Assembly (NCBI RefSeq): GCF_003344965.1
Contig: NZ_CP031194.1
Coordinates: 4,464,001 to 4,528,000, forward strand
Length of the DNA: 64,000 bases
Reading direction: 5' to 3'
Source: Streptomyces paludis
Lineage (GTDB): Bacteria > Actinomycetota > Actinomycetes > Streptomycetales > Streptomycetaceae
Position 1 is the first letter of the stretch. Every line of letters begins with the position of its first letter. A model generated the notes under the pieces. That model saw only the letters and a program-made list of their open reading frames with translations. It was not told the origin of the DNA and searched no databases. Shown piece after piece: positions 58,816 to 64,000 of the stretch. The position numbers and the translations under genes are program-made.

Positions 58816-59883
58816 ATGAGCGCTCTCCCCCCTTCGGGCCACCCGATCCATCCACCGGAGAGAAACGAGTGGGACGGACGGGCTGAGTGGGACGGGCGGA
58901 CCGAGTGGGCCGCCGCGCCGACGACGCGGCCCCGGTGGAGTGAACCGGCCGTGGAGGCATACGGGTTGGGAATGGAGTACCGGCGCGGCTGGGCGCTGCG
59001 GGACTGCTCCTTCCGGCTTCCGGCCGGGCGGATCTGCGGGCTCGTGGGCCCCAACGGCGCCGGGAAGAGCACCCTGATGAGCCTTGTGACCGGTATGGCG
59101 CGGCCGACCGCCGGGCGGCTGCGGGTGTTCGGCGCGGAGGCGCACTCGCCGGACGGCAGTCTACGGACCGCCTTCCTGTCGCAGGACAAGCCGCTGTTCC
59201 GGCGCTTCACCGTGGCGGAGACGCTGCTCATGGGCGCCCGGCTGAACCCGAGTTGGGACCGGGCGACGGCGGAGGCCATCGTCCGGGCCGGCAACGTACC
59301 CCTCACCGCACGGGTCGGCACCCTCTCCGGCGGCCAGCGCACCCGTGTCGCCTTCGCCCTGGCCTTCGGCAAGCGCCCCGACCTGCTGGTTCTCGACGAG
59401 CCGATGGCCGATCTCGATCCGCTGGTACGGAAGGAGCTGACGCTGGCCCTGGCCGCGGAGGCCGCCGCGCACGGCACCACGGTGCTGATCTCCTCCCACA
59501 TGCTCTCCGAACTGGAGGACCTGTGCGACTACTTGCTCGTCATCGCGGACGGTTCCCTGCGACTGGCCGGCGACGCGCACGAGCTGCTCGCCGCGCACAC
59601 GCTGATCGACGGCGGCCCGGCGGACGTCCCGGCGGCGGTCGGCGGCCACCGCGTGGTCGAGACCAGCGGGGCGGCGGGCCGCGCGGTCACTCTCGTACGG
59701 CTGGAGGGCCCGCCACCCGTACCCCCGGCCTCCCGGGCGGGCCGGACGCCGGGACTGGAGGACCTGCTCCTCGGCTATCTGCGCTCACCGGAGGCGCCGC
59801 CGCTGATCTGCCCCAGCGCGCGGGTGGGCGACATAGCCGACGCCATTGCCAACAACCCGACGACCAAGGACGCGGCCGCATGA
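58816..59883 (+). CDS. ABC transporter ATP-binding protein
   Basis: A 355-residue ATPase. Walker A GPNGAGKST, signature LSGGQRTRVAFA, Walker B LLVLDEPMADLD and the switch His in LISSHML are all present, followed by a 110-residue C-terminal extension typical of exporter-type ATPases. ATG 58816 has AGGAG six bases upstream. Residues 18-33 (EWDGRAEWDGRTEW) come from an 18-bp repeat and are not conserved-looking; GTG 58951 (with GGTGGAG ten bases upstream) would start right at the ATPase fold and leave a normal promoter gap. It overlaps the permease gene by four bases. Confidence 0.9.
   Translation: MSALPPSGHPIHPPERNEWDGRAEWDGRTEWAAAPTTRPRWSEPAVEAYGLGMEYRRGWALRDCSFRLPAGRICGLVGPNGAGKSTLMSLVTGMARPTAGRLRVFGAEAHSPDGSLRTAFLSQDKPLFRRFTVAETLLMGARLNPSWDRATAEAIVRAGNVPLTARVGTLSGGQRTRVAFALAFGKRPDLLVLDEPMADLDPLVRKELTLALAAEAAAHGTTVLISSHMLSELEDLCDYLLVIADGSLRLAGDAHELLAAHTLIDGGPADVPAAVGGHRVVETSGAAGRAVTLVRLEGPPPVPPASRAGRTPGLEDLLLGYLRSPEAPPLICPSARVGDIADAIANNPTTKDAAA
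58867..58912 (+). repeat. Three direct repeats with exact 18-bp period
   Basis: GAGTGGGACGG at 58867 and 58885 and the variant GAGTGGGCCG at 58903. They lie between the start codons of the two-component system and the probable start of the ABC ATPase fold, so they may be the response-regulator binding site instead of coding sequence. Confidence 0.5.
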
Positions 59884-60947
59884 GCACCGACACCAGGCAG
59901 GGCGGCCAGAACCAGCAGCCCACCGGAACCAAGGGCCCCACCAGAAATACCGGCCCCACCGGAACCGTCCCGACCGCCGTCCAGCGGGGCCCGGCCCGGC
60001 TCGCCGGCATGCTGTGGCTCGTCTGGCGCCAGCACCGGGCCGCGTTCCTGACCCTGATCGCCGTGACCGCCGTCGCGGTGGGCCTGATGGCGTACCTGCG
60101 CGCGGACCTGATGGGCTTCCTGGCCAGCGAGAACACCTCGGCCCCGACCCCCGACCAGACGGACTCCTTCGAGTCGCACGCCCAACGCATGTGGAGTGTC
60201 GGCGAGTACCTCGGCTACCTGCCGCTCCTGATCGGCGTCTTCATCGGCGCCCCGCTCTTCGCCGGCGACCTGGAGACGGGCACCGCCCGGCTGGTCACGG
60301 CGCAGTCCGTCAGCCGTACGCGCTGGATCGTCACGAAGCTCGCGCTGACCGGGGTCGTGGTCGCCGCGCTGACCGCGCTGCTGTCGGCCGTATTCGGCTG
60401 GTGGTGGCGGCCCGTGAGCCACCGCGACACGATGAGCTTCACCAGCGGCACCTTCTTCGACAACACGGGCATCGTCCCGGTGGCCCTGGCACTGCTGGCC
60501 TTCTCCGTGGGCGCGGCGGCGGGCCTGGTGCTGCGCCGCACCCTGGTGTCGATGGTGGCCACCCTGGGCATCGTCGCCGCCCTCCAGGTGGTGTGGTCCC
60601 GCTTCCGCCTGGACCTCGGAACCATCCTCACCGCCGAGTCCCGCGGCACCGCCGGCCAGGAACTCCCGGACCCCAAACTACCCTCGGGCGCCGTGGAGAC
60701 GGGCGAGGGCACAGGCTTCCTCACCGGCTCCGGCGAGCGCCTGGACTGGATGACCTGCCTCAGCGAAACCGAGGACACCGCCCGCACCGCCTGCCTCCAG
60801 GCCAAGGACATCGTCGGCCTCTGGAAGGACTACCTGCCGATCTCCCAGATGCCCACCATGCAGTACCTGGGCGCCGCCATCATCCTGACCCTCACCGCGG
60901 CCCTGACCACATGCATCCTCCTACGAGGCCGCAAACAACCGCTGTAA
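59880..60947 (+). CDS. ABC transporter permease
   Basis: A 355-residue membrane subunit with six predicted helices (AAFLTLIAVTAVAVGLMAYL, YLGYLPLLIGVFIGAPLFAG, LALTGVVVAALTALLSAVFG and others) and a long exported loop between helices 5 and 6. The GDLETGTARLVTAQSVSRTR stretch after helix 2 is typical of ABC-2 type permeases. It is coupled to the ATPase gene by an ATGA overlap. Together they should form an exporter controlled by the adjacent two-component system; the substrate is unknown (antimicrobial peptide or drug efflux is common in this group). Confidence 0.85.
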   Translation: MSTDTRQGGQNQQPTGTKGPTRNTGPTGTVPTAVQRGPARLAGMLWLVWRQHRAAFLTLIAVTAVAVGLMAYLRADLMGFLASENTSAPTPDQTDSFESHAQRMWSVGEYLGYLPLLIGVFIGAPLFAGDLETGTARLVTAQSVSRTRWIVTKLALTGVVVAALTALLSAVFGWWWRPVSHRDTMSFTSGTFFDNTGIVPVALALLAFSVGAAAGLVLRRTLVSMVATLGIVAALQVVWSRFRLDLGTILTAESRGTAGQELPDPKLPSGAVETGEGTGFLTGSGERLDWMTCLSETEDTARTACLQAKDIVGLWKDYLPISQMPTMQYLGAAIILTLTAALTTCILLRGRKQPL

Positions 60948-60994
60948 CCCCCACACGAGCCCTGAACCCAGAACCCCCACAGCCCACAAGAACG

Positions 60995-61032
60995 CAGAAG
61001 CCTTTCCGCCCATACCCGCGGAAAGGCTTCTG
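60995..61032. terminator. 15-bp bidirectional hairpin
   Basis: Perfect arms CAGAAGCCTTTCCGC (60995-61009) and its complement (61018-61032) with an 8-base loop. It lies between the permease gene end (plus strand) and the 3' end of the tRNA gene (minus strand) and would stop both transcripts. Confidence 0.85.
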
Positions 61033-61050
61033 ACCTGCAACTTCACCGTG

Positions 61051-61123
61051 TGCCCCCGGCAGGATTCGAACCTGCGACACCCGCTTTAGGAGAGCGGTGC
61101 TCTATCCCCTGAGCTACGAAGGC
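61051..61123 (-). tRNA. tRNA-Arg (anticodon CCU)
   Basis: Read on the minus strand the 73 bases fold as a tRNA: acceptor GCCTTCG pairs with CGGGGGC (two G-U pairs), D arm GCTCAGGGGATAGAGC, anticodon stem CCGCT/AGCGG around the loop CTCCTAA giving anticodon CCU for AGG, and T arm GCAGGTTCGAATCCTGC. The 3' CCA is not encoded. AGG is a rare codon in this GC-rich genome. Such tRNA genes are frequent integration sites, but no integrase is nearby. Confidence 0.95.
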
Positions 61124-61334
61124 GGGGCTTGCGTGGAGCGTGGAGGAATACTCTGGGTGATATTCCGTCTCGCTTGAGCAAGGTCCCGGGCTGCCGCTGA
61201 GGTCAGCCCAGGACAGCGTAGCGGATGGGGTGGGGTGGTGTTGCGGTGGTTGGTGGTTCGGCCGGCTCGGCCTTGGCCGGGTACGTGACTGCGGGATGAA
61301 CGGCTTCGTCTGCTGGACCTGTTCGCGCAGGAGG

Positions 61335-62498
61335 TCACCATACGCAGGGGAGTTCCACGTCGATCACCGTCGGGCCTCCCGCCGGGCTTGTCACCGTGAC
61401 CGTTCCGTCGAGTGCGGCGACCCGGCGGCGCATGCCGACCAGGCCGGAGCCGGCCGTCTCGTCGGCGCCGCCGCGGCCCTCGTCGCGGACCATGACCACC
61501 AGGCCGGTACGGGTGCCGGCCAGCCATACCTCGGCGGTCGCGGAGCCGCTGTACTTGGCCGCGTTCGTCAGTGCCTCGGCCACGACGAAGTACGCCGCCG
61601 CCTCGACCGCCGCCGGGACGCGGGCGCCGCTCTCGGCGCCGTCCTCCAGGCCCTGGACCCGTACGGTGACATCCAGACCGCTGCTCGCGGCCAGGGCCCG
61701 TACCGCGCCGGCGAGGCCGCGGTCGGTGAGGATCGGCGGGTGGATGCCGCGTACGACGTGGCGCAGCTCGGTCAGTGCCTCCTCGGCCTGGTGCTGCGCG
61801 TCGTCCAGCAGCCGGCGCGCGCCGTCCGGGTCGCGGTCGTACGCGCGTTTCGCCAGCCCGATGCGCATGGACAGCGATACCAGCCTGGCCTGCGTACCGT
61901 CGTGCAAGTCCCTTTCGATACGGCGCAGTTCGGCGCCGTGCGCGGCGATCGCGCCGGCCCGGGTGGCGGTCAGCTCCTCGACGCGTTCGGCGAGCAGCGC
62001 GCTCGGCGAGGGCTTGAGCAGGGTGGTCGACCACGCGGCGTCGAGGTCCGCGAGCCGGCTGATCAGCGGCAGGACGACCGCCTTCCGGCGCAGCAGTCCG
62101 CACAGCACGCCGTCGACCAGCAGCCCCGCCAGCCACAGAGGCACCGCCAGCAACAGCAGCAGACCGTAGACGTAGTAGGCGGCCATCCACCGCAGATCCT
62201 TGCGCGTACCGGGGTCGCGGACCGCCGTGCGCAGCCGCTCCCGGAGCGGACCCGTCAGGGGCGCGTACGCCTCGGGGATCTTCTTCCCCGTCCACGCCTC
62301 CACCTGGGTCCGCTTCGCGCCCGCCACCCGGCGCACCAGGAGCACCGCCTCGGGCAGCAGCCCGGCACCCACCACCAGCAGGGTGCCGGCGGCCGAGAAC
62401 AGCAGCACGGTGACGAACAGGTACGAGAAGAAGCCCAGGGCCGTGGCTCCCGCGAGCTGCACTGTGGCCCGAGCCGCCTGTCGCACTGTGTTTCGCAT
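61335..62498 (-). CDS. Orphan sensor histidine kinase (HisKA_3)
   Basis: A 387-residue membrane kinase. Two hydrophobic hairpins (GFFSYLFVTVLLFSAAGTLL, AYYVYGLLLLLAVPLWLAGL) form the sensor, followed by a HisKA_3 helix with the phospho-His in IERDLHDGTQARLVSLSM and an ATPase domain with N box EALTNAAKYS and G box GSGLVGMRRRVAALDG. No response regulator gene is next to it. Start at ATG 62498; a GTG nine codons upstream is also open. Confidence 0.88.
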   Translation of the reverse strand: MRNTVRQAARATVQLAGATALGFFSYLFVTVLLFSAAGTLLVVGAGLLPEAVLLVRRVAGAKRTQVEAWTGKKIPEAYAPLTGPLRERLRTAVRDPGTRKDLRWMAAYYVYGLLLLLAVPLWLAGLLVDGVLCGLLRRKAVVLPLISRLADLDAAWSTTLLKPSPSALLAERVEELTATRAGAIAAHGAELRRIERDLHDGTQARLVSLSMRIGLAKRAYDRDPDGARRLLDDAQHQAEEALTELRHVVRGIHPPILTDRGLAGAVRALAASSGLDVTVRVQGLEDGAESGARVPAAVEAAAYFVVAEALTNAAKYSGSATAEVWLAGTRTGLVVMVRDEGRGGADETAGSGLVGMRRRVAALDGTVTVTSPAGGPTVIDVELPCVW

Positions 62499-62678
62499 GC
62501 TGATCAGGCTAATTCCTCGCTTCACCCGGGGGCGGGAGAGCGGGCACCCGGTTCGGGGTGTAGCCCGCTACACCATGGGTTCGGGAGTGACACTCCTCGT
62601 ACCGGCGGGCGGGTGACGGCACCGTTGAACGCAGTTGATCCGCGAGGTTCACCGTTCATCGTGCCGGAAGGAAATCCC

Positions 62679-63479
62679 ATGAAGTCGCACCGGGCCACGG
62701 CCACCCCGGCAGCCCCGGCCGCAGCTCTGGCCGCAGCCTCGGCAGCCCCGGCCGCGCCCGGTCCGTTCGCTTCCTTCGCCCGGTTCGTACTGTTCGGTGG
62801 CGGCGTCGGTGTCGCCTCCAGCTTCGCCGTCTCCCCGCTCGCCGCGCTGATGCCCTGGGCGGTCGCGAACGCGCTGATCACGGTCGCCTCCACCGTCCTG
62901 TGCACGGAACTCCACGCCCGCTTCACCTTCGGGGCCGGGCGCCGTGCCGGATGGCGGCAGCACCTTCAGTCGGCGGGATCGGCCTCGGCCGCGTACGGGG
63001 TGACCACCGTCGCGATGCTCATCCTGCACCTGATGCAGCCGTCGGCCGGAACGCTGCGCGAGCAGGCCGTCTACCTCGGCGCCTCCGGGCTCGCGGGCAT
63101 CGGACGCTTTCTGGTGCTGCGGCTGTACGTGTTCGCCGTCGGCCGGAGCCAGGCCCCGGCGGACGGTGAGAGGGCGGTTCCGTCCATCCCGGTTCAGCGA
63201 GGTGTCCCTGTCCGATCGGCCATGGCTACGGCTGTGGCTACGGCCACCGCTTGGCAGGTCCCCTTGCGGGGCGTACGGGTGAACTCCAGGCCGGTCTCCC
63301 GGTCCGGTCGGGCCTCGCAGGGGAACCCGAAGGCGACGGCCGGGTCGCGCCCGTGGAGGTCGACCACGGATTCCACGAGGTCCGCGAAGTCGCCCACAGT
63401 CAGGCGGCCTTGGCGCCAGGCGCCCGCCCAGGTGATCGGCACGATGAGCCCGGCCGGCGCCACCACAGCGCGGGTATGA
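62679..63479 (+). CDS. GtrA-family membrane protein with aberrant C-terminal extension
   Basis: A 266-residue frame. Residues 28-157 are a GtrA-like four-helix membrane domain (FARFVLFGGGVGVASSF, NALITVASTVLCTELHARFTF, GVTTVAMLILHLM, GRFLVLRLYVFAVG). GtrA proteins help flip or transfer undecaprenyl-linked sugars. The last 105 residues are Arg/Ser/Thr-rich, run antisense to a frame with better codon bias (63194-63466), and have no GtrA counterpart, so the gene may have lost its true stop. GGAAGGAAA precedes the ATG. Confidence 0.7.
   Translation: MKSHRATATPAAPAAALAAASAAPAAPGPFASFARFVLFGGGVGVASSFAVSPLAALMPWAVANALITVASTVLCTELHARFTFGAGRRAGWRQHLQSAGSASAAYGVTTVAMLILHLMQPSAGTLREQAVYLGASGLAGIGRFLVLRLYVFAVGRSQAPADGERAVPSIPVQRGVPVRSAMATAVATATAWQVPLRGVRVNSRPVSRSGRASQGNPKATAGSRPWRSTTDSTRSAKSPTVRRPWRQAPAQVIGTMSPAGATTARV
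63194..63466 (-). CDS. Hypothetical protein or 3' gene fragment, antisense to the GtrA tail
   Basis: A 90-residue frame from a GTG-GTG start. Its codons have strong G/C third positions and its composition is protein-like (WAGAWRQGRLTVGDFADLVE, VDLHGRDPAVAFGF, RETGLEFTRTP), unlike the opposite strand. The upstream part of the same frame (63467-63796) is Arg-rich and looks like antisense of the CHAT remnant, so the 5' end may be lost. No family recognised. Confidence 0.35.
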   Translation of the reverse strand: MVAPAGLIVPITWAGAWRQGRLTVGDFADLVESVVDLHGRDPAVAFGFPCEARPDRETGLEFTRTPRKGTCQAVAVATAVAMADRTGTPR

Positions 63480-63504
63480 CGTAGAGCAGCCTCACATTCG
63501 TCCG

Positions 63505-63760
63505 GGGAGCATCGGGCAGGAGGCCCGCGTGGTCTCCTCGTACGCCCCGACGCTGCGCGCCCCCGCTCGCGCTCCGGGCCCGGGCGCCGGGCGCGCCGCC
63601 CGCTTTCTGCTGTTCTCGGTCCCCGAAGCGCCCGGGACGCCGCCGCCGCCCGGCGCTGACGCCGAGGCCGGCCTGCTGCCCCGGATACTGCCCGACGCGC
63701 TCCTCCTGTACGGGGTACGGGCGAGCCGGGACGCCGTGTCCCAGGCCAGGGACCGACACC
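63505..63760 (+). pseudogene. Remnant of a CHAT-domain protein
   Basis: The frame RVVSSYAPTLRA...RFLLFSVPEAPGTPP...LPRILPDALLL...RASRDAVSQARDRHP follows the order of the CHAT (caspase-like) domain: RVVSSYxPTLRAL, RFLLVxxPEAPG, a spacer, LLxxxLP, and the helix before the catalytic His. The His-Gly motif that should come next is lost in a changed frame and no upstream TPR region is present. It appears to be a decayed piece of a TPR-CHAT protein. Confidence 0.45.
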
Positions 63761-64000
63761 CCTGCCACGCCCTTGCCGTGGGCGGCCCATGTCCACATCG
63801 GACCGTGAACGCCCTTACCTGATAGGCCCGTTGTTGCTCTATCGGCCCGTCCGTCCTCGCCTCTCGACCCCGCCACGGAGCGGCTGATCCTCGCGGTGTA
63901 CTACGGCGGCAGCCGAGGAGGCGGCGCGCTACCTGAGGCCGGTTGCGGAGATCGGGAACCCAGGGGCCTGCCAGGCACCTGACGAGTTACGTTTCCGCCG

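Noticed and set aside
61051..61123. tRNA-Arg as an integrated-element attachment site
   Set aside because: No integrase gene and no second copy of the tRNA 3' end were seen in the window.
61230..63479. A 749-codon plus-strand frame covering the orphan histidine kinase antisense
   Set aside because: Only its last part (from 62679) is the GtrA gene; the rest is antisense to a clear histidine kinase.
1..64000. CRISPR array or insertion sequence with terminal repeats
   Set aside because: No regularly spaced 25-40 bp repeats with unique spacers and no intact transposase were seen; the short tandem repeats found are contiguous and not CRISPR-like.

Overview
The window is high-GC actinomycete DNA with strong G/C third-codon bias, GTG starts, rare TTA codons, a mycothiol-linked domain, DUF397/XRE regulators, SapA and a full AfsK/AfsS/AfsR locus. 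This points to a Streptomyces chromosome, probably in the core. Gene order from about 22.7 to 37.6 kb (TetR, KbpA-like, AfsK, membrane protein, AfsS, AfsR, PHP hydrolase, F420 oxidoreductase, FO synthase) matches what I remember of the S. coelicolor afs region. That match is from memory and was not checked by alignment.

Layout. 0.35-5.4 kb: a translationally coupled four-gene terpenoid operon (UbiA-type prenyltransferase/cyclase, polyprenyl diphosphate synthase, squalene-hopene-cyclase-like protein with a degenerate catalytic motif, FAD epoxidase-like enzyme), with TTA codons in its first two genes. 5.5-8.3 kb: a substrate-binding lipoprotein, a conserved hypothetical and purU. 8.3-12.8 kb: signalling genes (ECF sigma factor, ZAS-type anti-sigma fused to a mycothiol-isomerase-like domain, STAS antagonist, EF-hand protein, RsbW-like kinase). 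12.8-22.5 kb: a TPR-like membrane protein, M48 peptidase, GlxA regulator with divergent MFS transporter, a resolvase remnant, a TetR regulator divergent from a serine hydrolase with a clear operator/promoter, a flavin monooxygenase and PdxH.

22.7-32.0 kb is the afs secondary-metabolism signalling locus: KbpA-like VOC protein, AfsK Ser/Thr kinase with PQQ propeller, a 55-residue AfsS, the AfsR SARP-NB-ARC-TPR regulator, and a second 61-residue peptide that has AfsS-like GDxHAT repeats behind a signal peptide. By the S. coelicolor model, AfsK (held back by KbpA) phosphorylates AfsR, which activates afsS. The exported repeat peptide is the most unusual item in the window.

32.3-42.9 kb: a Tat-exported PHP/CehA hydrolase, F420 genes (LLM oxidoreductase, FO synthase), a secreted PL9-like pectate lyase, a DUF418 membrane protein and an ADP-ribosylglycohydrolase fold lacking its metal-binding acids. 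43-56.7 kb: a sodium:solute symporter, DUF397/XRE pair, GPP34 protein, D-Ala-D-Ala carboxypeptidase with a very long disordered cytoplasmic region, a polytopic membrane protein, SapA-like protein, MerR/GyrI regulator, zinc-ribbon membrane protein and an SBD-HNH type IV restriction enzyme. 56.7-64 kb: a two-component system divergent from an ABC exporter, tRNA-Arg(CCU), an orphan histidine kinase, a GtrA protein and a decayed right end carrying a CHAT-domain remnant.
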